From NCBI RefSeq assembly GCF_900176255.2, contig NZ_FXEG02000005.1, positions 744,001 to 808,000 of the forward strand: a stretch of DNA of 64,000 nucleotides. Reading direction: 5' to 3'. Each line of letters opens with the position of its first letter. Within the stretch, counting starts at the first letter, position 1. The position numbers were made by a program, and so were the translations under genes. This document shows, piece by piece, positions 16,324 to 24,595 of this stretch. This stretch comes from Mycobacterium ahvazicum. GTDB taxonomy: Bacteria > Actinomycetota > Actinomycetes > Mycobacteriales > Mycobacteriaceae. The notes under the pieces were generated by a model, which saw only the letters and a list, made by a program, of their open reading frames with translations, did not search any database and was not told where the DNA came from.

Positions 16324-17493
16324 CTAGCCGAGGATCAGACCGGAGGTGGGCACACCCGTTCCGGCGGTGACGAGTACGTGCTCGACGTCGGGCACCGGGT
16401 TCACCGATGTGCCCCGCAGCTGCCGCACACCCTCCGCGATGCCGTTCATGCCGTGGATGTAGGCCTCGCCGAGTTGGCCGCCGTGGGTATTGATCGGCAG
16501 CCGCCCGCCCATCTCGACCGCCCCATTGGCGATGAAGTCCTTGGCCTCGCCGCGACCGCAGAAACCCAACTCCTCCAACTGGATCAGCGTGAAGGGCGTG
16601 AAGTGGTCATAGAGGATCGCGGTCTGGATGTCGGTCGGCTTGAGACCGGACTGCTGCCACATCTGCTGACCGACCAACCCCATCTCGGGGAGACCCAATT
16701 CGGGGCGGTAGTAGCTGACCATCGTGTACTGGTCGGGGCTGGACCCCTGAGCCGCCGCCTCGATGATCGCCGGCCGCTGCTTGAGGTCCTTCGCCCGCTC
16801 CGGCGACGTCACCACAATTGCGACGGCTCCGTCGGTCTCCTGGCAGCAGTCCAACAGCCGCAGCGGTTCGGCGATCCACCGCGAATTCTGGTGATCCTCA
16901 ATGGTTATCGGCTTCTCGTAAAAGTACGCCTTGGGGTTCTTGGCGGCGTGCTTGCGGTCGGCCACCGAGATAGCGCCGAAGTCGCGGCTGGTCGCCCCGG
17001 ACCAGTGCATGTACCGCTGGGCGATCATCGCAACCTGTGCCGCCGGTGTCGATAGCCCATGCGGATACGAGAACGAGTTGTCGGCAGCGGTCGAATCAGC
17101 CTGCACACCAGCATTTCCCACGAGCCTGGTCTGCACCTGGCCGAAGCGCATGCCCGAGCGTTCGTTGAACGCGCGGTAGGCGACGACGACGTCGGCCACA
17201 CCGGTCGCCACGGCCATCGCCGCATGCAGGATGGTCCCGCACGCCGCACCCCCGCCATAACCGGTCTGGGCGAAGAATTTCAGGTCACCGATGCCGGTCG
17301 CGCGCGCCACCGCGGTCTCGTTATTGGTGTCCATCGTGAAGGTGGTCAACCCGTCGACGTCGGACGGGCTAAGGCCCGCGTCGTCCAGCGCATCCAGAAC
17401 CGCCTCGGCCGCCAGCCGTAGCTCACTGCGGCCGGAGTCCTTGGAGAAGTCGGTGGCACCGATGCCGACGATCGCGGCCTTACCCGACAACAT
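16324..17493 (-). CDS. ltp2: Ltp2, thiolase-fold retro-aldolase of sterol side-chain degradation
   Basis: Ltp2 acts with the DUF35 part of ChsH2. It cleaves the C17 side-chain hydroxyacyl-CoA by a retro-aldol reaction, releasing propionyl-CoA and a 17-ketosteroid. The 389-residue protein has the thiolase-like fold with GYGGGAACGTILHAAMAV, an altered nucleophile region, and the C-terminal NTHGGQLGEAYIHGMNG motif with active-site His residues. It is the last gene of the operon that starts at cyp125 and shares one base with chsH1. Size and place match Rv3540c. Confidence 0.93.
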   Translation of the reverse strand: MLSGKAAIVGIGATDFSKDSGRSELRLAAEAVLDALDDAGLSPSDVDGLTTFTMDTNNETAVARATGIGDLKFFAQTGYGGGAACGTILHAAMAVATGVADVVVAYRAFNERSGMRFGQVQTRLVGNAGVQADSTAADNSFSYPHGLSTPAAQVAMIAQRYMHWSGATSRDFGAISVADRKHAAKNPKAYFYEKPITIEDHQNSRWIAEPLRLLDCCQETDGAVAIVVTSPERAKDLKQRPAIIEAAAQGSSPDQYTMVSYYRPELGLPEMGLVGQQMWQQSGLKPTDIQTAILYDHFTPFTLIQLEELGFCGRGEAKDFIANGAVEMGGRLPINTHGGQLGEAYIHGMNGIAEGVRQLRGTSVNPVPDVEHVLVTAGTGVPTSGLILG

Positions 17494-17894
17494 CAGGCAC
17501 CCCCGATCGTGAGCGTCACGTTCGCGATGACGTGATCGCCAAGACTGTTGCGGCCGAACACCTTCAACGTGATCAGGCCGTCTTCGACGGCGGTTACCTC
17601 ACCGGAAAAGGTAACGGTGTCGTAGGCATACCACGGCACTCCAAGCCGCAGCCCGATCGATTTGATCAGGGCCGTCGGTCCCGCCCAGTCGGTGACGTAG
17701 CGCTGTACCAGCCCCGTGTCGGTCAGGATGTTGACGAAGATGTCCTTGGAACCCTTGGCCTGCGCCAGGTCCCGGTCATGGTGCACATCCTGAAAGTCCC
17801 TGGTGGCCAACGCCGTTGAGATGATGAAGGTGGGGGTGCCTTCGAGCTTGAGTTCGGGCAGTACGGTGCCCACCTCCACGACAGGTGCGCTCAT
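17493..17894 (-). CDS. chsH1: ChsH1, MaoC-like subunit of steroid enoyl-CoA hydratase
   Basis: ChsH1 is the smaller partner of the ChsH1-ChsH2 heteromer that hydrates the C22 enoyl-CoA made by ChsE1-ChsE2. The 133-residue single-hot-dog protein contains TRDFQDVHHDRDLAQAKG with the catalytic Asp/His of hydratases. I chose the ATG giving MSAPVVEVG, which overlaps the chsH2 stop by four bases (ATGA); a longer reading would lie inside chsH2. It matches Rv3541c in length and sequence pattern. Confidence 0.94.
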   Translation of the reverse strand: MSAPVVEVGTVLPELKLEGTPTFIISTALATRDFQDVHHDRDLAQAKGSKDIFVNILTDTGLVQRYVTDWAGPTALIKSIGLRLGVPWYAYDTVTFSGEVTAVEDGLITLKVFGRNSLGDHVIANVTLTIGGA

Positions 17895-18847
17895 GCGTCC
17901 GGCTCCCAGGCGTACAGGCTCCACGCTGGGCCGGACTCACCGGCCGGGAAGTCGATGTAGGTTGCGCGAACCGGCATTCCGATCTTGATTGCGGCATGGT
18001 CGACCCCACGCAGCTCGCCGAGCATACGAACGCCCTCTTCCAGTTCGACCAGCGCGATTACGAAGGGCAGCGTGCGGCCCGGCACCTTCGGCGCGTGGTG
18101 CACCACATAGCTGTACAACGTGCCACGACCACTGGCCACCGCGAAGTCAATGGGGTCGGCTTTGTCCTGCCACACGGCCGGCACCGGCGGGTGCTGCAGG
18201 ATACCGTCGGGCCGCCGCTGGACGCGCAACTCGTGGGCTTTGACGCCCTCCCAGAAGAAGGCGGTGTCACGCGACATCGCCGGACGCATCATGGCATCGG
18301 CGTCCAGGTCGGCAGGGACGGAGGCGGTATCGGTAGCCGAATCCTCGCGAGGTTTGAATTTCAGGATGCGCCAAGCCATCTCGGCTACATCTTCGTCACC
18401 CACCCGCCAGGTGATGTGCTGGTTGATGAACCAGCCCTCACCGAGCCCGGTCTGTTTCGGGCCGACGACGTCACGCATCTCGGAATGGATCGTGACCTGC
18501 TCACCGGGACGTAGATACCGGTGGTAGGTCTGCTCGCAGTTGGTCGCGACCACGCCGATGTAGCCGGCGTCATCGAACAGCTGCATGATCGGGCCCATGG
18601 GGTCGTCGGTCGGGCGCTCACCACCCTGGCCGAACATCGTCCACACCTGAATCATGGCCGGTGGAGCCACGATTCCCGGATGACCTGCAGCCTTGGCGGC
18701 GGCCTCGTCGACATAGATCGGGTTGGCGTCGCCGAGAGCCTCGACCCAGTTGTTGATGATCGGCTGATTCACCGGATCCCGGGCATCGCGCGGGGCGGCG
18801 ACAACGGTGGCGGTGATCTCCGCGACCGCTTCCTTGATATCGGTCAT
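17891..18847 (-). CDS. chsH2: ChsH2, MaoC-like plus DUF35 subunit of steroid enoyl-CoA hydratase
   Basis: The 318-residue protein has two parts. The first is an N-terminal MaoC-like hot-dog domain (residues about 1-170), which pairs with ChsH1. The second is a C-terminal DUF35 OB-fold/zinc-ribbon domain (from about HELRVQRR), which binds Ltp2 and is needed for the retro-aldol step. The zinc-ribbon cysteines of many DUF35 proteins are not evident here. The ATG overlaps the chsE2 stop by four bases. The domain order and size match Rv3542c. Confidence 0.94.
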   Translation of the reverse strand: MTDIKEAVAEITATVVAAPRDARDPVNQPIINNWVEALGDANPIYVDEAAAKAAGHPGIVAPPAMIQVWTMFGQGGERPTDDPMGPIMQLFDDAGYIGVVATNCEQTYHRYLRPGEQVTIHSEMRDVVGPKQTGLGEGWFINQHITWRVGDEDVAEMAWRILKFKPREDSATDTASVPADLDADAMMRPAMSRDTAFFWEGVKAHELRVQRRPDGILQHPPVPAVWQDKADPIDFAVASGRGTLYSYVVHHAPKVPGRTLPFVIALVELEEGVRMLGELRGVDHAAIKIGMPVRATYIDFPAGESGPAWSLYAWEPDA

Positions 18848-20007
18848 CGAGGCACCCTCGGCACTTTGAGGCCGGCCGCCGCGATCATCTCGCGCATCAC
18901 CTCGTTCACGCCTCCACCGAAGGTAATCACCAGATTTCGCTTGGTCTGCGAGTCGAGCCATTCGAGCAGCTCGGCGGTGTCGGGCTCCGCCGGGTTGCCG
19001 TATTTGCCGACGATCTCCTCGGCCAGCCGGCCGATACGCTGAATGCTCTCGGTACCAAAGACTTTCGTCGACGCGGCATCCGCGACGTTGATATCCTCGC
19101 CGGCCGCGGCCACCTGCCAGTTGAGCAGCTCGTTGATCCGCCACATCGAGTAGATCTCGCCGAGCGCGCGCTTGACGTCATCGTGGTCGATCGGCGTGAC
19201 CCCGTTCCCGCCCGGCTTGGACGCCCAGAAATGAAGGCGGTCGTAGATGCCGGCGGTACGGCCGGCCGGACCCAGCATCACCCGCTCGTTGTTGAGCTGC
19301 GTGGTGATCAGCCGCCAGCCGCCGTTCTCCTCGCCGACGAGCATGTCGACCGGCACCCGGACGTCGTTGTAGTACGTCGCATTGGTGTGGTGGGCGCCGT
19401 CGGAGAGGATGACCGGCGTCCAGGAGAAGCCGGGATCCTTGGTGTCGACGATCAGGATCGAAATACCTTTGTGCTTGACGGCTTCCGGGTCGGTGCGGCA
19501 GGCCAGCCAGATGTAGTCGGCGTCATGCCCTCCGGTGGTCCACATCTTCTGGCCGTTGACGATGTACTCGTCGCCCTGGCGCACGGCCGACGTCCGCAGC
19601 GATGCCAGGTCGGTTCCCGCCTCGGGTTCGCTGTAGCCGATCGCGAAGTGCACCTCACCGGCGAGGATCGCCGGTAGGAACTTCTTCTTCTGCAACTCGC
19701 TGCCGTACTGCTGCAGGGTCGGGCCGACCGTCTGCAGCGTCACGGCGGGCAACGGCACGTCGGCGCGATGCGCCTCGTTGACGAAGATCGACTGCTCGAT
19801 CGGGCCGAACCCCAAGCCGCCGAACTCTTTTGGCCAACCGACCCCGAGCTTGCCGTCCTGGCCCATCCGCCGGATCACCGCGCGATAGGCCTCGTTGTGC
19901 CGGTCGGACTCCATCGCCTTCGCCTCTTCGGGCGTAATCAGATTCGAGAAGTATTCGCGGAGCTCCGCTTGCAGCGCACGCTGCTCGGGAGTCAGATCTA
20001 TGAACAT
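18844..20007 (-). CDS. chsE2: ChsE2 (FadE29), acyl-CoA dehydrogenase subunit
   Basis: ChsE2 forms an alpha2beta2 dehydrogenase with ChsE1. The complex introduces the double bond into the three-carbon steroid side chain (3-oxo-4-pregnene-20-carboxyl-CoA). The 387-residue protein has the flavin-binding motifs GYSEPEAGTDLASLRT and NGQKMWTTGGHDADYIW and a C-terminal FGGGVNEVMREMIA helix. The ATG giving MFIDLTPEQ overlaps the chsE1 stop by ten bases and gives exactly the length of the M. tuberculosis protein Rv3543c as I remember it. Confidence 0.95.
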   Translation of the reverse strand: MFIDLTPEQRALQAELREYFSNLITPEEAKAMESDRHNEAYRAVIRRMGQDGKLGVGWPKEFGGLGFGPIEQSIFVNEAHRADVPLPAVTLQTVGPTLQQYGSELQKKKFLPAILAGEVHFAIGYSEPEAGTDLASLRTSAVRQGDEYIVNGQKMWTTGGHDADYIWLACRTDPEAVKHKGISILIVDTKDPGFSWTPVILSDGAHHTNATYYNDVRVPVDMLVGEENGGWRLITTQLNNERVMLGPAGRTAGIYDRLHFWASKPGGNGVTPIDHDDVKRALGEIYSMWRINELLNWQVAAAGEDINVADAASTKVFGTESIQRIGRLAEEIVGKYGNPAEPDTAELLEWLDSQTKRNLVITFGGGVNEVMREMIAAAGLKVPRVPR

Positions 20008-21023
20008 TGCGCTCCCACCAGATCGAGGCGATGAGATGGCCCGCCCAGCAGGCGGGACAGGTCTTTGATCGTGGAGTAGTACCGGTGCATAGGATAAGTG
20101 ATGTCCATACCCATGCCGCCGTGCAAATGATGGCAGGTCTGCATCACCGGCGGGGCCTGCGACGCGATCCAGTATCCGAGCACATCGAGATCGGCCTGCA
20201 ATTGGGGGGCAGGTTCGCCCCCCAAGGACAGCCGCCACACCACCGACTTCGCGGCCAAACCGATGGTGCGCGAAGCGATGTAGACCTGGGCCAACTGCGC
20301 GGCCACGGTCTGGAAGGTCGACAGCGGCTTGCCGAACTGCTTGCGCCCGGCCACGTAGTCGGCGGTCAGCCGCAGTGCACCGGCCACCAGGCCGTCGGTG
20401 AAGGCGCCGATCGCCGCGAGCGCCAGCTCGTTGATCCGGCGAGCGGTGGCGCCGCCGAGCACGTCGGTGTCGGGAATCGCGACCGCGGCGAAGGTCACCG
20501 TGTACTCATCGGAACCATTTGACGTCGGGGTACGAACCAGCTCCACCCCGTCGGCCTTCGGCGACACCACAACCACCGCACTGTCGGCGGTCACGACAAT
20601 CCAATCCGCTTGTTCGGCATATGCCACAGCGACTTTGGTGCCCGACAACCGCCCGTCGGCGAATGTGGTGGCCGGCCGGTCGGGCAGCGCCGAGCCGGGC
20701 TCGTTGAGCGCCGCGGTCAATACTGCGCCCTCGGCGACACCGGCCAGGAACCGTTCCTGCTGTTCTTCGGAGGCCAGATCCACCAGCGGCACCACGCCAA
20801 AGCCCAGGGTGGCCAATGCCGGCGTGATGGCGCCGTGCCGGCCGACCTCGGTCAGCACCGTGGCAACCTCGGCCAGACCTACGCCGTCACCGCCCAGGCG
20901 CTCCGGCACCGGCAGCGCCGTCACACCACCGCGCACCAAAGCGTCCCAGCCCGAATCTTTTTGAAGGACCGACGTAGCCACGTCGGCGACAGCCTGCTGC
21001 GTTGCAGTGAGATCGAAGTCCAT
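19998..21023 (-). CDS. chsE1: ChsE1 (FadE28), acyl-CoA dehydrogenase subunit
   Basis: ChsE1 is the partner subunit of ChsE2 in the side-chain dehydrogenase. The 341-residue protein starts MDFDLTATQQ. It has a shortened acyl-CoA dehydrogenase fold with ALNEPGSALPDRP where single-chain enzymes have the first flavin motif, then the adenine-binding YVAGRKQFGKPLSTFQ and a C-terminal HHLHGGMGMDITYPMHRY segment. Its ATG shares a base with the cyp125 stop (TGATG). It matches Rv3544c. Confidence 0.95.
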   Translation of the reverse strand: MDFDLTATQQAVADVATSVLQKDSGWDALVRGGVTALPVPERLGGDGVGLAEVATVLTEVGRHGAITPALATLGFGVVPLVDLASEEQQERFLAGVAEGAVLTAALNEPGSALPDRPATTFADGRLSGTKVAVAYAEQADWIVVTADSAVVVVSPKADGVELVRTPTSNGSDEYTVTFAAVAIPDTDVLGGATARRINELALAAIGAFTDGLVAGALRLTADYVAGRKQFGKPLSTFQTVAAQLAQVYIASRTIGLAAKSVVWRLSLGGEPAPQLQADLDVLGYWIASQAPPVMQTCHHLHGGMGMDITYPMHRYYSTIKDLSRLLGGPSHRLDLVGAQCS

Positions 21024-22273
21024 CAGTTGGCAACCGCGCTCTTTCCGGTGTAGTCGACCTGCCAGTGCTTGATGCCGTTGAGCCAACCGGACCGTAGCCG
21101 TTCGGGTTCCGAAAGCGGTTTCAGGTCCGGCATGTGGTCGGCGACCGCGTTGAAGATCAGGTTGATGGTCATCCGGGCCAGGTTCGCGCCGATGCAGTAG
21201 TGCGCGCCGGTGCCACCGAAGCCGACGTGCGGATTCGGGTCGCGCAGGATGTTGAACGAGTGCGGGTCGTCGAACACCTCTTCGTCGAAGTTGGCCGACC
21301 GGTAGGACATCACCGCTCGCTGCCCCTTCTTGATCAGCACACCACCCAGCTCGACGTCCTCGTTGGCGGTGCGCTGGAAGGCCGACACCGGGGTGGCCCA
21401 CCGGATGATCTCGTCGGCGGTGGTCGACGGGCGCTCCTTCTTGAACAGCTCCCATTGATCCGGGTTGTTCGCCATCGCGATCATGCCGTGGGTGATGGAG
21501 TTACGAGTGGTCTCATTCCCCGCGACCGCGAGCATCACCACGAAGAAACCGAACTCGTCGTCGGAGAGCTTCTCGCCGTCGATGTCGGCCTGGACCAGCG
21601 TCGTAACGATGTCGTCGGTGGGGTTCTCGTTGCGCTCGGCCGCCATCGCCATCGCGTACGTGATCAGTTCCATCGAGGACTGCGCCGGGTCGACCGTCGC
21701 GTACTCGGGGTCCGTACCCCCGGTCATCTCGTTGGACCAGCGGAACAGCTTGTCGCGGTCCTCCTGTGGAACGCCGAGCAGGCCGGCGATGGCCTGCAGC
21801 GGTAGCTCACACGAGACCTGTTCGACGAAGTCGCCGCTGCCCTCCGCGGCGGCAGTTTTAGCGATGTTCTCCGCACGTTGGGCGAGCTCGGCTTCCAGCC
21901 GTCCGATGGCCCGGGGGGTGAACCCGCGGGAAATGATCTTGCGCAGCCGGGTGTGGTGCGGCGCATCCATGTTCAGCATGACGCTGCGCTGCAGCTCCAC
22001 CTGCTCACGCTTCATCTCCGGCGGCCACGTCGGGATAGCGCCGTTCTGCCAGCTGGAAAAGACGTCACTGCGGCGCGAGATCTCCTTGACGTCGGCGTGC
22101 TTGGTGACAATCCAGTAACCGTTGTCCTCGAAGCCGCCCGAACCGCCCGGGATGTCCACCCAGTGGATGGGCTCGGCCTTCCGTAGCTCGGCGAGCTCCG
22201 CAACCGGCAGCCCGGCCAGGTTGACGTCGGGGTCCAGAAAGTCGAAGTCTGCGGGAATGTTGGGGGGTGCCAT
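21023..22273 (-). CDS. cyp125: Cytochrome P450 CYP125, sterol C26/C27 monooxygenase
   Basis: CYP125 oxidises the terminal methyl group of the cholesterol/cholestenone side chain to the acid, starting side-chain breakdown. The 416-residue protein has the I-helix motif AGNETTRNS, the ExxR motif in DEIIRWATP, and the haem-binding loop FGGTGAHYCIGANLAR with the axial Cys. I chose the ATG giving MAPPNIPADF, with AAGGAG ten bases upstream. The N-terminus is a little shorter than that of the M. tuberculosis protein. The operon continues through ltp2 and has its own KstR box. Confidence 0.96.
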   Translation of the reverse strand: MAPPNIPADFDFLDPDVNLAGLPVAELAELRKAEPIHWVDIPGGSGGFEDNGYWIVTKHADVKEISRRSDVFSSWQNGAIPTWPPEMKREQVELQRSVMLNMDAPHHTRLRKIISRGFTPRAIGRLEAELAQRAENIAKTAAAEGSGDFVEQVSCELPLQAIAGLLGVPQEDRDKLFRWSNEMTGGTDPEYATVDPAQSSMELITYAMAMAAERNENPTDDIVTTLVQADIDGEKLSDDEFGFFVVMLAVAGNETTRNSITHGMIAMANNPDQWELFKKERPSTTADEIIRWATPVSAFQRTANEDVELGGVLIKKGQRAVMSYRSANFDEEVFDDPHSFNILRDPNPHVGFGGTGAHYCIGANLARMTINLIFNAVADHMPDLKPLSEPERLRSGWLNGIKHWQVDYTGKSAVAN

Positions 22274-22302
22274 GTAGCGTGCGCTCCTTTTACAAGGCCA
22301 AT

Positions 22303-22316
22303 TGCAACGTGTTCTA
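22303..22316. promoter_or_regulatory. KstR operator upstream of cyp125
   Basis: TGCAACGTGTTCTA is a full consensus match, 29 bases before the cyp125 start on the minus strand. It controls the whole cyp125-to-ltp2 operon. Confidence 0.9.
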
Positions 22317-22381
22317 GTGCCAGTAAAACACGGCTCCTGCGCTGATAAAAGCCGCCCGGGCATCCTCGCTTGTCAGAGTAA

Positions 22382-22395
22382 TGAAACGTGTTCTA
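22382..22395. promoter_or_regulatory. KstR operator upstream of fadA5
   Basis: TGAAACGTGTTCTA is a full consensus match that ends 10 bases before the fadA5 ATG. It lies 65 bases from the cyp125 box, so the divergent operons have separate operators. Confidence 0.9.
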
Positions 22396-22405
22396 GCCTG
22401 ACGGA

Positions 22406-23569
22406 ATGGGTAACCCTGTCATCGTCGAAGCCACACGTAGCCCCATCGGTAAGCGGAACGGGTGGCTGTCCGGTCTGCACGCCACCGAGTTACTGGGCGC
22501 CACGCAGAAGGCTCTCGTGGAGAAGGCCGGCATCCAAGCCGGCGACGTCGAGCAAGTCATCGGCGGCTGCGTCACGCAGTTCGGCGAGCAGTCCAACAAC
22601 ATCACCCGGGTGAGCTGGCTGGTTGCCGGGCTCCCGGAGCACGTGGGCGCTACGACCGTGGACTGCCAGTGCGGCAGCGGCCAGCAGGCCAACGGCCTGA
22701 TCGCGGGCCTGATCGCGGTGGGTGCCATCGACATCGGCATCGCCTGCGGCATCGAGGCGATGAGCCGAGTTGGGCTGGGCGCCAACGCCGGACCCGATCG
22801 CGGGATCCTTCGGCCGGCGTCGTGGGACATCGATCTGCCGGATCAGTTCACCGCCGCCGAGCGCATCGCCAAGCGTCGCGGCATCAGCCGCGAGGACATC
22901 GACCAGTTCGGCTTCGACTCGCAGCGCAAGGCCCAGCAGGCGTGGGCCGAAGGCCGGTTCGACCGCGAGATCAGCGGCATCGAGGCGCCGGTGCTTGACG
23001 AGAACAAGCAGCCGACCAGCGACGGTCACGTCGTGACCAAGGACCAGGGCCTGCGCGAGACCACGCTGGAGGGTCTGGCCTCGCTGAAGCCGGTGATCGA
23101 GGGCGGGATCCACACGGCGGGTACGTCGTCGCAGATCTCCGACGGCGCGGCCGCGGTGCTATGGATGGACGAGGACAAGGCCAAGGCACTGGGCCTGAAG
23201 CCGCGGGCCCGCATCATCAGCCAGGCGCTCGTTGGCGCCGAGCCGTACTACCACCTGGACGGGCCGGTGCAGTCGACCGCCAAGGTGCTGGAGAAGGCCG
23301 GGATGAAGATGGGCGACATCGACATCACCGAGATCAACGAGGCCTTCGCCTCGGTCGTGCTGTCCTGGGCGCGGGTGCACAACCCCGACATGGACAAGGT
23401 GAACGTCAACGGCGGCGCGATCGCGTTGGGCCATCCCGTGGGCAGCACCGGCAGCCGGCTGATCACCACCGCGCTGCACGAACTGGAGCGCACCGATCAG
23501 ACCACCGCGCTGATCACGATGTGTGCGGGCGGCGCGCTGTCCACCGGCACCATCATCGAGCGCATCTAG
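22406..23569 (+). CDS. fadA5: FadA5, sterol side-chain thiolase
   Basis: FadA5 performs the thiolytic step on 3,22-dioxo-chol-4-ene-24-oyl-CoA, releasing acetyl-CoA during side-chain shortening. The 387-residue thiolase has the nucleophile in DCQCGSGQQANGL, the His motif in GGAIALGHPVGSTGSR, and the second catalytic Cys in ITMCAGGALSTG. It starts 10 bases after a KstR box and shares the intergenic region with cyp125. It matches Rv3546. Confidence 0.96.
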   Translation: MGNPVIVEATRSPIGKRNGWLSGLHATELLGATQKALVEKAGIQAGDVEQVIGGCVTQFGEQSNNITRVSWLVAGLPEHVGATTVDCQCGSGQQANGLIAGLIAVGAIDIGIACGIEAMSRVGLGANAGPDRGILRPASWDIDLPDQFTAAERIAKRRGISREDIDQFGFDSQRKAQQAWAEGRFDREISGIEAPVLDENKQPTSDGHVVTKDQGLRETTLEGLASLKPVIEGGIHTAGTSSQISDGAAAVLWMDEDKAKALGLKPRARIISQALVGAEPYYHLDGPVQSTAKVLEKAGMKMGDIDITEINEAFASVVLSWARVHNPDMDKVNVNGGAIALGHPVGSTGSRLITTALHELERTDQTTALITMCAGGALSTGTIIERI

Positions 23570-23577
23570 CACCAGAA

Positions 23578-23976
23578 GTGCTTGTCACAAAGCCGGTTTC
23601 GGAGAAGAACCGTATCGCCGCGGCGCAGGCATATATCGACGCCCTAGTCAGCCACGCCGGCGATGCGGTTCCGTTCGCGCCGGGGTGCACCCGCATCGAG
23701 CAGGGATTCAAGAACGGCTTCTCCGGAAATCACCTGCGGCGCAGCCTCACTCGCGGACCGCAGTACCGGTTGCTCGCCGGGACCACGCCGCCGGACTATT
23801 CCATCAACGGTGACGAGGTAAGTGCCCAATACAACGTGCTGACCAAGGCGGCGTTCGGTGGACGCCGCGTCGGCGCACGGGTTGACGAGACGTTCGTGAT
23901 CCCCGCCGAAAGCCCAAGCGGGGAAGCAGAAATCCACCACATCAGGGTCCGGTTCCACCCCTTCATTCAGCGCTAG
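23578..23976 (+). CDS. Conserved hypothetical protein between fadA5 and the ddn-like gene
   Basis: The 132-residue protein is read from a GTG eight bases after the fadA5 stop. It is soluble, with an N-terminal helix AAAQAYIDALVSH, then FAPGCTRIEQGFKNGFSG and alternating beta-strand-like segments ending EIHHIRVRFHPF. The size and the helix-then-strands pattern suggest an NTF2/SnoaL-like or similar small alpha+beta fold, but I do not recognise the family. The tight spacing to fadA5 and to the next gene (10 bases) suggests one KstR-controlled transcript. Confidence 0.65.
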   Translation: MLVTKPVSEKNRIAAAQAYIDALVSHAGDAVPFAPGCTRIEQGFKNGFSGNHLRRSLTRGPQYRLLAGTTPPDYSINGDEVSAQYNVLTKAAFGGRRVGARVDETFVIPAESPSGEAEIHHIRVRFHPFIQR

Positions 23977-23986
23977 GGACTACGAC

Positions 23987-24433
23987 ATGGAAAAACCAAA
24001 ATCTCTCAACTCACCCGCCGTCGGCTTCTTCATCAAGTGGATGTCGAAGGGCAACGCGTGGATCTACAAGATCAGCAACGGAAAGCTCGGCGGCGTCTTC
24101 CAGAAGGCGCCCGTCGCTCTACTGACGACGACAGGTCGCAAGACCGGTGAGCCCCGGGTGAGCCCGCTGCTCTACCTGCGCGAGGGCAACCGGGTGATCC
24201 TGGTCGCATCACGGGGCGGTAGCGACAAGCACCCTATGTGGTATCTCAACCTCAAGGCCAATCCCAAAGTCTCGGTACAGATTAAGGACGAAGTCCTGCA
24301 GTTGACGGCACGCGACGCCACCGAGGCGGAGCGTGCAGAATATTGGCCGAAGTTGGACGCCATGTACCCGTCGTTCGGCGACTACCGGTCGTGGACCGAG
24401 CGGGTGATCCCGATCGTCATCTGCGACCCGTAG
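23987..24433 (+). CDS. ddn: F420H2-dependent reductase of the Ddn family (Rv3547-like)
   Basis: Ddn-type proteins are split-barrel F420H2-dependent reductases that act on menaquinone and, in M. tuberculosis, activate nitroimidazole drugs. The 148-residue protein has the F420-binding TTTGRKTGEPR segment, VASRGGSDKHPMWYLNL, and the C-terminal DAMYPSFGDYRSW. Compared with M. tuberculosis Ddn from memory, Tyr65 is Leu62 here and Tyr133 is Phe130, while Ser78, Tyr130 and Tyr136 are kept. Orthology is likely by position and sequence, but drug activation may differ. Confidence 0.9.
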   Translation: MEKPKSLNSPAVGFFIKWMSKGNAWIYKISNGKLGGVFQKAPVALLTTTGRKTGEPRVSPLLYLREGNRVILVASRGGSDKHPMWYLNLKANPKVSVQIKDEVLQLTARDATEAERAEYWPKLDAMYPSFGDYRSWTERVIPIVICDP

Positions 24434-24595
24434 GCCTGGGCCCCCGTACACCGGGAGCGTCGGCCGACCGTCCGCGCCGTGCCGGCCGCATGCCTTCGCG
24501 TGAAGACCCGCCAACAACAGGACACGACCGCGTCCAACTGCTAGAACGAACGTGGCGAACCCATGCGGGGCTCCGACATCGACGGGAGCGCAGTG

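Noticed and set aside
17891..20007. Overlapping ends of chsH1, chsH2, chsE2 and chsE1 as frameshifts
   Set aside because: The overlaps are ATGA or short stop-start overlaps between complete genes, the usual sign of translational coupling.
24541..24556. CTAGAACGAACGTGG before the MFS gene as a KstR operator
   Set aside because: Only the left half AGAAC fits; the GTT half-site is missing.
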